A stretch of DNA of 28,064 bases from Tangfeifania sp. Lineage in GTDB: Bacteria > Bacteroidota > Bacteroidia > Bacteroidales > Prolixibacteraceae. The stretch lies in contig JAGYMR010000009.1 of the NCBI GenBank assembly GCA_018400515.1, positions 1 to 28,064 on the forward strand, written 5' to 3'. The position numbers and the translations under genes are program-made. The notes beneath the pieces are model-generated. The model was not told the origin of the DNA. It saw only the letters and a program-made list of their open reading frames with translations, and made no database searches. The first letter of the stretch is position 1. The number at the start of each line of letters is the position of its first letter. Positions 7,164-15,763 of this stretch are shown in pieces.

Positions 7164-10061
7164 TTAAAAAGAATAACCCAGTTTGAGTTGAATGGTTGTT
7201 CCGGGACTGATGCTGGAAAAATACCGGGGTACTGCCTGGAATGATCTGTATACCGATTCTTTTTTGTCGTTCAGTATATTCTCAATTTTGAGTCCTGCCT
7301 GAAACCGTTCTTCCCCGCCGAATTTTCTGCTTGCTGTGAAACGGAGGCTGTGAAAGGGAACCGAGTAGATATCCGGGCGGTCGACGATGCCCACATATTG
7401 GATGGTTTGTCCCTGAACATTATAGAAGAGGCCTGCCTCCAGTCCTTTGGTCACTCCCTCATTTTCCCCGGCGTCCCAGGTTAGTCCCCCGTTGATAATG
7501 AACGGGGCCTGTCCGGCCATATCGCGGTATTTGTCCACTGCTTGCCCCGACCGGGCATTCTCCACCCTGGATTCATATTCGGTAGGGCTTAATTCAATCC
7601 GGGATTTGGTGAAGGTATAATTGAAGTACAGGTTCAGATTTTTCAGTGATTCGCTGATCAGTCCCAGGTTTTGACGGAGATCGATCTCCGCGCCAAGAAC
7701 CTGGCCATCGCCCACATTGCGGGGTTGATAGGAACCGGCCTGGGTGGCAAACTGCACCATTTCAATCGGATTGTTAAAGTGTTTCCAGAACAGGCTGGCC
7801 GACAGGGTTTGCCCGTAATCCTGAAACAGTTCCCAGCGAAGGTCAAAATTCTGGATATCTGTTTTGGTCAGATTTCCGTCCCAGTATTCCACGCCCGCAA
7901 TATCGTTAGCATCCCTGAATAATCCGCCGATGAAGGTCCGGCCCGAGATGGGGTCGAAGATCTCAGCGTAGGAGAGCTCTTTGAACGATGGGCGGGCAAT
8001 GGTTTTGGCGTATGAAAAGCGCAGGTTCTGATTTTCCGTCAGGTTGTAAATGAGGTTCACCGAAGGGAAAAAATCCAGGTTGTCCAATACCTTATCGTTT
8101 TCCAGGACATTCGTCCCCAACTGATCCTGCCCGGTGTAATGCTGCACGTAGTTTTCGGCCCGGACACCGAAGATCGTTTTCAGTTTTTTCACGGGGAAAA
8201 ATTCGAATGAAGCATACCCGGCCGCGTTGGCCACATTGGAGTTGAATTTGTTGGGATTTACCGGGGTAAAAGGGGCCTCGTAGGTGGTGCCTCTTGAGAT
8301 GTTGCCGTTGTAGGGCCACAGGTTCTCCGGCCGGAAGATCTCATTGGGGTCTCCTGTCAGGGGGATATTCCGGATGTTTAACGCATAATTCCGGATAATG
8401 AAATCCCGCTCCTTAAAGTTATAGGCCCCGCCGAATTTCAGTCGGGCTTCTTCCCCCTTCAGCTCCAGTTTTTTTGTGATGTGCAGCACTCCGGAGAGGT
8501 TGACCTCTGTCAAATTTCTCCAGATCCTCTCGGGGAATCCCACCTCCGTTCCGATCCGGTATTGTCCGTCCCGGTCCTCATACCGGGTAAAGCGAATATC
8601 GGGGGATTTAATTTTTGAATAGGTGGGCGAAAATTTCCAGACGAGGTCCCACCCCGAATCAAAGGCCGTATATTTCCCGTCGATGAGCGCATTGGAGAGG
8701 GAGCGCTGCGTGTATTCCAGGTTGTGCTGGAATCCGGAAAAACTGGAGCCCTGGTTGGATTTTGCATAATCAAAGATTCCTGCCTGTGACTCGCCGTTCT
8801 GCAGATGCAGCAGGTTGATCCTGTATTTTGAACGTTTTGTTTTTAGCGAAAATCCCGTGAGACCGCTGATAAAAACATTGTTGACCCCGTAATCGCCCGT
8901 CTGCAATTCCCGGACCTCCATCTCTGTCACACCAGGATCTGCCGATAATCCATACCTTCCGTATTCCGCATTTTGATAAAAATCCGTGTTGTTTTTGTAC
9001 GAAAGGGAGAAGATGTAACCCAGGGTGTATTTCCCTGATTTCATCTGATTTCCCAGGGATGTTGACAGCCCGAAATCCATCAGGCTGGACTGCCGGGAGG
9101 CGGCGAGTACCGGATTGAAGGACCCGATAATCTCCTGGTAGCGAAGGCCTTTTTCACCGCCGGGATTTCCCACCACCTCGGAGAAAAGGGGAATGTTTGT
9201 GGTTGCGGGGATATCCCTTGTGCCGTCGTCGAATCCGAGAAAATCCGTTTTCCCGCCTTCATAAGAGAGAAAATCATTATTGAAGTGTGCTCCCGGATTG
9301 TATCCGGCATCCATCGAAATGCCCCCCTCTTTGGTTTCAGGAAAATCTTTGAGGTTAATGTTGATCATTCCTCCGGTAAAATCGGCCGGCAGATCGGCAC
9401 TGAACGATTTATTTACCAAAATATTATCGATGATGCTGCGCGGAAAGATGTCCATCTGGATGGAGTTCCGGTCGGGATCGAGGCCCGGGATATCGAGGCC
9501 GTTGAGGATGGTTTTTGTATACCGGTCACCAAGACCGCGCACAAAAACATATTTGCCTCCCTCCACCGAAACGCCCGTCACCCGTTTCAGGGAAGCGGCC
9601 GCATTGGAGTCGCCGGTTCTTTTCAACCGCGCAGCCGAGATTCCGTCGATGACGTTGCCCGATTTTTTTTTCATGGTGAGCATCGCTGATTCGGTATTCC
9701 GTATATACGAGGCGGTTACGGTAGCCTCCCCCAGCTCAATGGTCGCTTCATTTAATTTCAGGTTGTTAAGCAGGGTGGGATCTCCTGTTTTTACTGTTAC
9801 ATCCTTCACCTTCAGGGTTTCGTAGGAGATAAAAGAGATTTGAAGCTGGTAGGTTCCCGGGGCAATGTTCAGGGTGAATTTCCCGTCGAGGTCGGTGATG
9901 GTTCCCTGATTGGTTCCTTCAACCAGAATATTTACGCCGGGGAGGGATTCCCCTGTTTCCCCGTCAAAGACCGACCCCCTGATCACTCCTTCCTGCCCGG
10001 ATGCCATGGAGGCGAGTATTATTAAAAAACTGGAAAACAGGATTTTAATTGCGTACATCAT
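7164..10061 (-). CDS. TonB-dependent outer-membrane receptor
   Basis: The product has 965 residues from the ATG at 10061; the frame stays open to a TTG at 10103, but that extension runs through a hairpin and precedes the signal peptide. The order is signal peptide (1-22, ending ASGQ), a carboxypeptidase-regulatory-like beta-sandwich (about 25-105), a plug (about 125-240) with YVFVRGLGDRYTKTILNG at 171-188 and a DIFPRSIIDNI segment, then a long beta-barrel ending in aromatic Phe. This plug style is found in TonB receptors not paired with SusD, and no SusD gene is present. The gene lies 89 bp after a beta-helix lipoprotein gene and before the MORN gene on the same strand. Energised import of a ligand is expected. 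Context suggests a phosphorus source such as phosphate, a phosphoester or a complex, but sequence alone does not show the ligand. Confidence 0.93.
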   Translation of the reverse strand: MMYAIKILFSSFLIILASMASGQEGVIRGSVFDGETGESLPGVNILVEGTNQGTITDLDGKFTLNIAPGTYQLQISFISYETLKVKDVTVKTGDPTLLNNLKLNEATIELGEATVTASYIRNTESAMLTMKKKSGNVIDGISAARLKRTGDSNAAASLKRVTGVSVEGGKYVFVRGLGDRYTKTILNGLDIPGLDPDRNSIQMDIFPRSIIDNILVNKSFSADLPADFTGGMININLKDFPETKEGGISMDAGYNPGAHFNNDFLSYEGGKTDFLGFDDGTRDIPATTNIPLFSEVVGNPGGEKGLRYQEIIGSFNPVLAASRQSSLMDFGLSTSLGNQMKSGKYTLGYIFSLSYKNNTDFYQNAEYGRYGLSADPGVTEMEVRELQTGDYGVNNVFISGLTGFSLKTKRSKYRINLLHLQNGESQAGIFDYAKSNQGSSFSGFQHNLEYTQRSLSNALIDGKYTAFDSGWDLVWKFSPTYSKIKSPDIRFTRYEDRDGQYRIGTEVGFPERIWRNLTEVNLSGVLHITKKLELKGEEARLKFGGAYNFKERDFIIRNYALNIRNIPLTGDPNEIFRPENLWPYNGNISRGTTYEAPFTPVNPNKFNSNVANAAGYASFEFFPVKKLKTIFGVRAENYVQHYTGQDQLGTNVLENDKVLDNLDFFPSVNLIYNLTENQNLRFSYAKTIARPSFKELSYAEIFDPISGRTFIGGLFRDANDIAGVEYWDGNLTKTDIQNFDLRWELFQDYGQTLSASLFWKHFNNPIEMVQFATQAGSYQPRNVGDGQVLGAEIDLRQNLGLISESLKNLNLYFNYTFTKSRIELSPTEYESRVENARSGQAVDKYRDMAGQAPFIINGGLTWDAGENEGVTKGLEAGLFYNVQGQTIQYVGIVDRPDIYSVPFHSLRFTASRKFGGEERFQAGLKIENILNDKKESVYRSFQAVPRYFSSISPGTTIQLKLGYSF

Positions 10062-10091
10062 TTTGTTTTTTAATTGGATAGTATAAATATG

Positions 10092-10123
10092 GAAGACCCA
10101 CAAGCAGGCGCTTGTGAGTCTTC
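10092..10123 (-). other. Strong intercistronic stem-loop
   Basis: GAAGACCCACAAGC (10092-10105) pairs with GCTTGTGAGTCTTC (10110-10123) with one mismatch in 14 positions and a 4-nt loop. It lies between the lipoprotein gene and the TonB-receptor gene in their shared direction. No T-tract follows on the minus strand (ATATTTATAC), so it is not a classic terminator. A role in protecting the 3' end of the upstream cistron or in partial termination would give more lipoprotein than receptor. Confidence 0.7.
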
Positions 10124-10150
10124 ATGCTGCGATTATGATAGGGATTGATT

Positions 10151-11701
10151 TTAGAAACCGGCCAGTTCACCATTTGCATCCGCCCATGTCCAGTTGGCAA
10201 AAACCGTTTTATCGGCACCAACCGTGCCTGATGTTACAATGGAAGCATCGGGTGCCTGGGTTTCAAAGACATTTCTTCCGTCCATTTTGTCAGAAAAAAT
10301 GGCTTCAATGGTCCGGTTCCCGGCAGTCAGGTGGCTGGTATTAAATTCCAGTCCCGAAAGGGTTACAGCACCATCCAGGTAGTTTTCCCCGATGGAGGCA
10401 TCGGCATCATCATCCCCGGCATCGAGCTCAAAATCAGAGCTTTCAGAGAAGTTAAAAAAGTAGCAGTTTTCGATGTTACAGGTAACACCGTCGCGAAGGT
10501 CTGCGTATTCACCGCCGTCTTTCCCTTCATCATTCCAACCTTTAAGTGAACCATTTTTAAGCGTGAAGGTTCCTGTTGCTTCTCCTTCCGGTCCATCCAG
10601 TTCCATGCCGTGATCGGATGTTTCACCGCCAATATAGATGAAATTGTCGATGGTCCCGCTGTAGGCCTGGTCCATATCATAGGCATCATCTCCCTGGTTC
10701 CAGACAATGATGTTTTTTACATTGACGGTCCCGCCAAAACATTCGATTCCGTCATCCTGATTGGCAACAATTTCAACATGTTCAATGACAGTTTCAGATC
10801 CAACACCGCCCAGGGTGAGGCCGTTGATTTCGTTCCCCTCGCCAATATTGGAACCGCCATGTCGGATACTGATATATTTCAGCACACCTGAATTGTCATC
10901 GGCTTTGTTTCCTCCATACAATCCGTTGTTATCGGATGGGGGAATCCCTTCGATCTGGAACGGTGTTTCATCGGCAGAGATCGGAGCCTCACCGAGAACA
11001 ATCAAACCTCCCCAAAGCCCGTTCAGATCCGGGTCAAGGTTGGGACTTTTGATTTCTCCCGGCTCAATTTCATCAGCTATTGAGGTGAAAATGATAGGGG
11101 ATTCTTCGGTTCCTTCGGCCATGATATCGGCACCGCGGGCAATGATCAGGGCCGATGCATTGGCGCCTGTTCCGGCTTCCCCTTTTACAACAACCCCCGG
11201 TTCAATGGTGAGGGTCGCCCCTGCTTCAACAGCGATTCGCTGTTTAAGGATGTAGGTTTTTCCGGTTTCCCACGTAACATCAGAGGTGATGTTTTCACTG
11301 ACGGCGATGACATTCAGCTCCTCTGCAATGGATAAAACGGCGGTGGCATTGTCGGATTTCATGTTGGCATCCGTGATGGTTAAAGTAACGGATGCGGCAC
11401 CGCCGGCAGTACCCGCCGTAAAGTCCACCACAACAGAACCGGTATTCGCTCCGGCTTCAGGTTCACTGGAGATGGCGGCTGTTCCTCCCTGCGCGGTGGC
11501 ACTGGAGGAGGCATAACCCCCGGGAACGTTCACTTCGAAGGTAACTTCAGCAGAGGCTCCTGCCTCAACATCGGTGGTGGCTGAAGGAGCTGTTACCGAT
11601 GGAGCATCCGGTATGACTTCCACCGGATCTTCTTCGCAGGAATAAAAAATGGCCGTTCCGAAAACAAAAGCGATCATGAGTAATAAATGACTCTTTTTCA
11701 T
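10151..11701 (-). CDS. Surface/periplasmic beta-helix lipoprotein (paralogue A)
   Basis: The product has 516 residues and a lipoprotein signal peptide with lipid-site Cys22 (FYSC), followed by acidic EED, a context linked to surface export of Bacteroidota lipoproteins. Residues about 34-126 form an Ala/Val/Thr-rich immunoglobulin-like or cadherin-like domain. From about 140 on, short repeating strands such as TIEPGVVVKG, ALIIARGADIMAEGT and PIIFTS are typical of a right-handed parallel beta-helix. The block NIGEGNEINGLTLGGVG (285-301) is identical to one in the lipoprotein at 15764-17080, and paired acids follow (DDG at 316-318, GDDAYDMD at 337-344). There is no type IX sorting domain and no catalytic motif I recognise. 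It is the first gene of the operon with the TonB receptor and sits behind a Pho-like array. I infer a ligand-capturing partner of the receptor. Confidence 0.85.
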   Translation of the reverse strand: MKKSHLLLMIAFVFGTAIFYSCEEDPVEVIPDAPSVTAPSATTDVEAGASAEVTFEVNVPGGYASSSATAQGGTAAISSEPEAGANTGSVVVDFTAGTAGGAASVTLTITDANMKSDNATAVLSIAEELNVIAVSENITSDVTWETGKTYILKQRIAVEAGATLTIEPGVVVKGEAGTGANASALIIARGADIMAEGTEESPIIFTSIADEIEPGEIKSPNLDPDLNGLWGGLIVLGEAPISADETPFQIEGIPPSDNNGLYGGNKADDNSGVLKYISIRHGGSNIGEGNEINGLTLGGVGSETVIEHVEIVANQDDGIECFGGTVNVKNIIVWNQGDDAYDMDQAYSGTIDNFIYIGGETSDHGMELDGPEGEATGTFTLKNGSLKGWNDEGKDGGEYADLRDGVTCNIENCYFFNFSESSDFELDAGDDDADASIGENYLDGAVTLSGLEFNTSHLTAGNRTIEAIFSDKMDGRNVFETQAPDASIVTSGTVGADKTVFANWTWADANGELAGF

Positions 11702-11825
11702 TGGATGTAAAATTTTAATTGTTAAAAATAAATTTTGGTTTCTTTTGTCTTATTCAAAAATTTTTTAAAAAATGGGTTGTCACTGTTTTTTTGCGCGATT
11801 CCGGGAGCGAAGCAAGACCAAGATT

Positions 11826-11876
11826 ATTACATCCTGATTACTGTTTATTTAAGCGATTATTACATTTGCTTAATCG
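11826..11876 (-). promoter_or_regulatory. Pho-box-like array upstream of the lipoprotein/TonB-receptor operon
   Basis: On the minus strand 7-mers recur every 11 bp: CGATTAA (11876-11870), ATGTAAT (11865-11859), GCTTAAA (11854-11848), CAGTAAT (11843-11837) and ATGTAAT (11832-11826), each separated by 4 bp. Two units are identical to the best unit of the 6587-6626 array. The last unit is 124 bp before the ATG of the lipoprotein gene. A TAATCTTG at 11828-11821 is one base off the Bacteroidota -7 consensus but overlaps the last unit, so the exact promoter is uncertain. The rest of the 336-bp gap up to 12037 shows nothing else I can support. Confidence 0.55.
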
Positions 11877-11889
11877 AAATGTAATAATC
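11855..11889. repeat. Perfect 13-bp inverted repeat
   Basis: GATTATTACATTT (11855-11867) is the exact reverse complement of AAATGTAATAATC (11877-11889), with a 9-base loop GCTTAATCG. A further direct copy of AAGATTATTACAT lies at 11820-11832. It overlaps the Pho-like array, so the left arm contains one array unit and the right arm presents the same 7-mer on the opposite strand. It has no T-tract, which argues against a terminator for the kinase gene. Confidence 0.85.
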
Positions 11890-12037
11890 TTGAAGGGCTT
11901 TAGTATAAAGGGATTTCTGATTTTTTTATTTTGTAAAACTGGGATGGGGAGGTCATCTGGTAATGTTAATTTAACCCGGGAATGGTTTTTCTGGTTAAGA
12001 AAGTCGGGGAGCGGAAGATGGGAACGACCGGGGGATG

Positions 12038-13807
12038 TTATTTTTTTGAAAAAGAGAACAGGAATTCTGTTCCCCTCCGGGGTTTGTTCCGGACGGAGAT
12101 GTCTCCTTTATGTAACTGGACGGCGTTCTTCACGATGGCCAGTCCCAGGCCGGTACCGCCCGATTCACGTGTCCGGCCGTGGTCCACACGGTAGAAACGT
12201 TCAAAAATGCGGGGAAGGTGTTTCGCAGGAATCCCTTCCCCATTATCGGAATAAGAGAAAAAGAAATATTTTTCGTCTTCGTGGTATAATTTTATTTCAA
12301 TGGTTATTTCTTTGCCACCATAATTGATGGAGTTTTCAATGAGGTTCTGGAAAACGGAAAAAAGCAGCGACTCATTTCCCTGGATTACCGTTCCGCTTTG
12401 GATGTTATGGAGCAGCTGAATGTGTTTTTCCTTTAGCCGGTGGGCAAAATTTTCCTCCACATCGTCAATGACTTTTTTGATATCCACAGGTTTGAAGGGA
12501 AAAAGCTCACCAGCATCTTCAATATTATTAAGCAGCGAAACATCATTGATAAGATCGGTCAGTCTTTCGGCCTGGCAAAAAGCCTTGTTGAGAAAATTCA
12601 GTTGTTTCTCCTCCGGGACGGGCCAGTTGTTGAGCATCGTTTCGATATAACCTTTGATTGAAGCCAGCGGCGTTTTGAGTTCATGTGCGATATTGGAGGT
12701 CAGTTGCTGCTTCATCCGCCTTCGTTTTTCCAGTTTGGTGATATCGGTGATCACCACCTCGAAACTGCGGTCCAGAAAAACAATGCTTTGAATTTTGTAA
12801 TATTTTTCGTTTTTGGAGATGACATATTCCAGGTGGGGCAGGGCTTCCGGATGAAAAGGCGTTTTTTGGCTCAGATGCGTTTCAAGAAACTGGTTGAGCT
12901 TTTGAAATTCCCCGATGCCGAAAATATTGGCCGGTGAGTAGATGGTCCTTTTGGAAATGATGTTGATGTATTGGATGAAATGGCTGTTGGAGAGGGTTTT
13001 TTCCTTTTGGGGTGAAAAAAAGGCAATCCCCTCATTAAGGGCATTGAGGTGATTGAATAATTTCTCTTTTTCGTTGGAAAGTTCGTCTTTGGTGTTTTTC
13101 AGGTTGTTGTAGATCCGTATGATCTGACTGCCAATAATCCCGAGTTCATTTTCGGGGAAGGATGTGTCGCGTTCAATCCGCTCATTTCTGCCCGCTTTGA
13201 TCGAAAAGTCCTTCAGTTTGGTGATTGAAACAGATAACCTGTTGGTTACAAGGAAAAGGATGATTCCAATAACACCAAATAGGGAAACAATGAAAAAGAT
13301 AAAGGCCTGTTCAGCTTTCAGGAAATTTTTTATCTGAACGTTGTATACCACCGCTGTCCGTACAAAATATCCTGGATATTTTTTTGCATAATAGTAGTAG
13401 TCCTGGTTGGTGGTCTCCGAATGGCGAATGTTTGAACCTGTCTGGTTCCGGAGTGCTTTTTGAATCTCCGGACGGTCCAGGTGGTTCTCCATTTGATGGT
13501 ATTCTTCCACAAAACTGTCGTACAAAACGTTCCCTTTCTTGTCAATCAGGGTGATGCGTGTCTGAGGCTGGGGAATAATGCTTTTTAATTCACCAATGCG
13601 GTCGAGCTTGTTTTCCTCAATCAGGTTATTTTGTCTGGTGAAGCGTTGCGTAATCTCTGCTATGTTGTCGAGCGTGTTTTCCAGTTGCGCAGCCCGGTAG
13701 TTTTTTTCCCGCTGGTATTGAAAAGTGAGGATGGCCGCGGTGAATAAAAAGAAAACCACGATAAAGTAGAGGAATATTTTTCCCCTGAAAGATTTAATTT
13801 TCACCAT
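12038..13807 (-). CDS. Sensor histidine kinase (PhoR/WalK-like, large extracytoplasmic sensor)
   Basis: The product has 589 residues from the ATG at 13807, 16 bp after the regulator stop codon; the frame extends upstream only to a TTG inside the regulator gene. Transmembrane helix 1 is about 10-31, a periplasmic sensor region of roughly 135 residues follows, and helix 2 is about 168-187. A linker with a probable PAS-like segment (about 250-360) leads to the HisKA motif SNIAHELKTP with phospho-accepting His375. The ATPase domain shows NLIENSINYG (488-497), DNGEGIP (521-527) and GGTGLGLAIVK (550-560). All catalytic boxes are intact. It is translated with the response regulator at 13824-14516. 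Context suggests phosphate or envelope sensing; the actual signal is unknown. Confidence 0.92.
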   Translation of the reverse strand: MVKIKSFRGKIFLYFIVVFFLFTAAILTFQYQREKNYRAAQLENTLDNIAEITQRFTRQNNLIEENKLDRIGELKSIIPQPQTRITLIDKKGNVLYDSFVEEYHQMENHLDRPEIQKALRNQTGSNIRHSETTNQDYYYYAKKYPGYFVRTAVVYNVQIKNFLKAEQAFIFFIVSLFGVIGIILFLVTNRLSVSITKLKDFSIKAGRNERIERDTSFPENELGIIGSQIIRIYNNLKNTKDELSNEKEKLFNHLNALNEGIAFFSPQKEKTLSNSHFIQYINIISKRTIYSPANIFGIGEFQKLNQFLETHLSQKTPFHPEALPHLEYVISKNEKYYKIQSIVFLDRSFEVVITDITKLEKRRRMKQQLTSNIAHELKTPLASIKGYIETMLNNWPVPEEKQLNFLNKAFCQAERLTDLINDVSLLNNIEDAGELFPFKPVDIKKVIDDVEENFAHRLKEKHIQLLHNIQSGTVIQGNESLLFSVFQNLIENSINYGGKEITIEIKLYHEDEKYFFFSYSDNGEGIPAKHLPRIFERFYRVDHGRTRESGGTGLGLAIVKNAVQLHKGDISVRNKPRRGTEFLFSFSKK

Positions 13808-13823
13808 CTTCAGCTGGCTGTTT

Positions 13824-14516
13824 TTAATTGGGGTTATTATCCCGGAAACAATACCCATAGCCCGATTTCCCTTTGATGTGATCTCCGTAATCCCCGATTT
13901 TTTTCCGGAGCCGTGCAATGTTTACATCCACATTTCGCTCGGTTACGATCACATCATCTTTCCAGATGCGCTGAAGGATCTCCTCGCGGCTGAGGTATTG
14001 TCCCCTGTTTTTTAATAAAAGGCTCAGGATCTCAAATTCTTTGCGGGTCAGGTTGATATTTTGTCCGTAAAGGAAGATCTCTTTTTTAAGCAGATCCACC
14101 GTTAAATTCTCAAAAACAATTTTTTCATCTTCCCCGCCAGGACCGGTCCCTCTTCTTAAAATCGCTTTAATCCGGGCAATGACCTCTTTGATGGAGAATG
14201 GTTTTGGAATATAATCATCCCCGCCCACGTTAAAACCGGTCAGGATGTCGTTCTCCTCCCCTTTGGCGGTGAGAAAGATCACCGGGGTATTTAGTTTTTT
14301 CTCTTTCCGGATAACGTTGGCCACTTTATATCCTGATATTCCCCCCATCATGACGTCCAGCAGGATCAAATCAAAATTTTCGAGGGGTTTTTTCAGTGCC
14401 TCTTCCCCCGAGTGGGCAAGATCAATGGAAAAGCCTTCACTTTCCAGGTTGAACTGCAAAATTTCGCACAGGTCTTTTTCGTCGTCAACAATCAGTATTT
14501 TTGGGTTCCCTTTCAT
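13824..14516 (-). CDS. OmpR/PhoB-family response regulator
   Basis: The product has 230 residues: a receiver domain with acidic pair Asp10/Asp11, phospho-acceptor Asp54 (LILLDVMM), Thr83 and Lys105, then a winged-helix DNA-binding domain. The recognition region reads ERNVDVNIARLRKKIG and ends SGYGYCF. OmpR/PhoB-type regulators typically bind direct repeats with about 11-bp period, which matches the arrays found in this window. The gene comes first in a two-gene operon with its kinase and is divergent from the porin operon across 237 bp. It is less similar to E. coli PhoB in the recognition helix than the regulator at 22041-22739, so it may read a related but distinct site. Confidence 0.94.
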   Translation of the reverse strand: MKGNPKILIVDDEKDLCEILQFNLESEGFSIDLAHSGEEALKKPLENFDLILLDVMMGGISGYKVANVIRKEKKLNTPVIFLTAKGEENDILTGFNVGGDDYIPKPFSIKEVIARIKAILRRGTGPGGEDEKIVFENLTVDLLKKEIFLYGQNINLTRKEFEILSLLLKNRGQYLSREEILQRIWKDDVIVTERNVDVNIARLRKKIGDYGDHIKGKSGYGYCFRDNNPN

Positions 14517-14642
14517 CTTTGCAGTGAATTTTTGTTTGTTAACTTACGGTAAACAGATTGGTTTGCTTTATTAAAAATTTGTTAATTGTTATCGGTGGAA
14601 TCCTGAGAATAGGCGGAAACAATGTTCCCGACATTCATATTT

Positions 14643-14709
14643 ATAAAAAATAAGCAACAATGCTCTATAAATAAAAAATAGTTGTTACAAAATAATGAAT
14701 AAAAAATTA
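14643..14709. repeat. Three ATAAAAAAT blocks at exact 28-bp spacing
   Basis: ATAAAAAAT occurs at 14643, 14671 and 14699. The intervening bases are AT-rich and only loosely alike. The blocks lie in the divergent gap upstream of the porin gene (start 14754). Phased A-tracts can bend DNA, but 28 bp is not a whole number of helical turns, so chance in AT-rich DNA is a fair explanation. Confidence 0.5.
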
Positions 14710-14753
14710 AATGTTATTAATTCGTACTTTTTGTTTATTGCTAACTTTTTTTT

Positions 14754-15758
14754 ATGCGTTTTAGATTTTATCTCCATTTTGGGTTTTTTCTGCTTATTCC
14801 GGCCGTCTGTTTTTCCGGGGAGGGGGAAGGATTTGAACCCCATGGCCGGCCCTTTGCCACCATTTATGTCAATTTTCACCGGGGTATTACCGGGAGTGCT
14901 GTAGATGAAGCCGCATTTGAGCTTATGCGCGGGTACATTGGCTACGAATATTATTTAAGTCCTGCTTTTTATGCTAAAATCAACGTGGATGTGGGCAGTC
15001 CCGAGGATTTGTCACCCTATTCCAAGGCGCGGAGGTATGCCTATTTTAAAAATGCCTACCTTCGTTATTCGCACAGCCGGTGGGAGGTTGATTTCGGCCT
15101 GATCGGGTTACGGCAGTTTAAACTACAGGAGAGAATCTGGGAGCGCAGGTATCTGATGAAAACCCTTGCCGATGAACACCGGCTGGGCTCTTCGGCCGAC
15201 CTGGGCGTCAACATTCATTATTTGCTGAATGACAGGGCATCCTTCGATTTTACTATGATGAACGGGGAGGGGTACAGCAGCCTGCAGATGGATGATACAT
15301 TCAAATACAGCCTGGGGAGTACGATAAAATTCCCCCGGAATTTCGTTTCATGGGTCGTTTTTGATATATCTCCCAACGAGCATCCCGAAACCACGATTAC
15401 CCTGTTTTCTTCCTATGATTTCCGTTCAAAATGGAACATTGCCGGCGAATTTATTCTGAGACAAAACGACGGCTGGAAGCGGGATCATAACATCCTTGGG
15501 TTTTCCATTTTCGGAAAGTACAATTTGACTTCAGAATACCAGTTGTTTGTCCGTTACGACAAGGTGGAATCGAATATCGTTGAAGGCGAAACATATCCCT
15601 GGCATCTGGCCAGTGACGGCACCTCACTTATTGCCGGGCTCCAGTTCCAGCCCATCAAAAATATTAAGGCAGCCTTGAATTATCACGATTGGTATCCCTG
15701 GGCTGCCAATCTTCAGGGCAGTGGTTTTGTTTACCTCTATCTGGAAGTAAAAATGTAA
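14754..15758 (+). CDS. Outer-membrane beta-barrel porin-like protein
   Basis: The product has 334 residues. A short signal peptide (MRFRFYLHFGFFLLIPAVCF) is followed by alternating amphipathic strands rich in Tyr, Phe and Trp, such as YIGYEYYLSPAFYAKINVDV, FKNAYLRYSHSRWEVDFGL and YQLFVRYDKVES, and it ends YLYLEVKM. This is the pattern of a transmembrane barrel of about 14-16 strands. The family resembles the small OprO/OprP-like porins of Bacteroidota, and the phosphate context favours that reading, but substrate selectivity cannot be seen. It is 5 bp upstream of the second beta-helix lipoprotein gene, so the two are certainly co-transcribed. I did not find an 11-bp array in its upstream region. 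Confidence 0.8.
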   Translation: MRFRFYLHFGFFLLIPAVCFSGEGEGFEPHGRPFATIYVNFHRGITGSAVDEAAFELMRGYIGYEYYLSPAFYAKINVDVGSPEDLSPYSKARRYAYFKNAYLRYSHSRWEVDFGLIGLRQFKLQERIWERRYLMKTLADEHRLGSSADLGVNIHYLLNDRASFDFTMMNGEGYSSLQMDDTFKYSLGSTIKFPRNFVSWVVFDISPNEHPETTITLFSSYDFRSKWNIAGEFILRQNDGWKRDHNILGFSIFGKYNLTSEYQLFVRYDKVESNIVEGETYPWHLASDGTSLIAGLQFQPIKNIKAALNYHDWYPWAANLQGSGFVYLYLEVKM

Positions 15759-15763
15759 AAAGG

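Noticed and set aside
7164..11701. A classical SusC/SusD pair
   Set aside because: The lipoprotein is a beta-helix with an immunoglobulin-like domain; it has none of the helical tetratricopeptide-type pattern of SusD.
11855..11889. Perfect inverted repeat as the terminator of the histidine kinase gene
   Set aside because: No T-tract follows on the minus strand, and it lies about 150 bp past the stop codon within the operator array of the next operon.
14571..14592. Possible Pho-like array before the regulator at 13824-14516
   Set aside because: Only two TTA cores fall at 11-bp spacing (14571 and 14582); that is expected by chance in AT-rich DNA.
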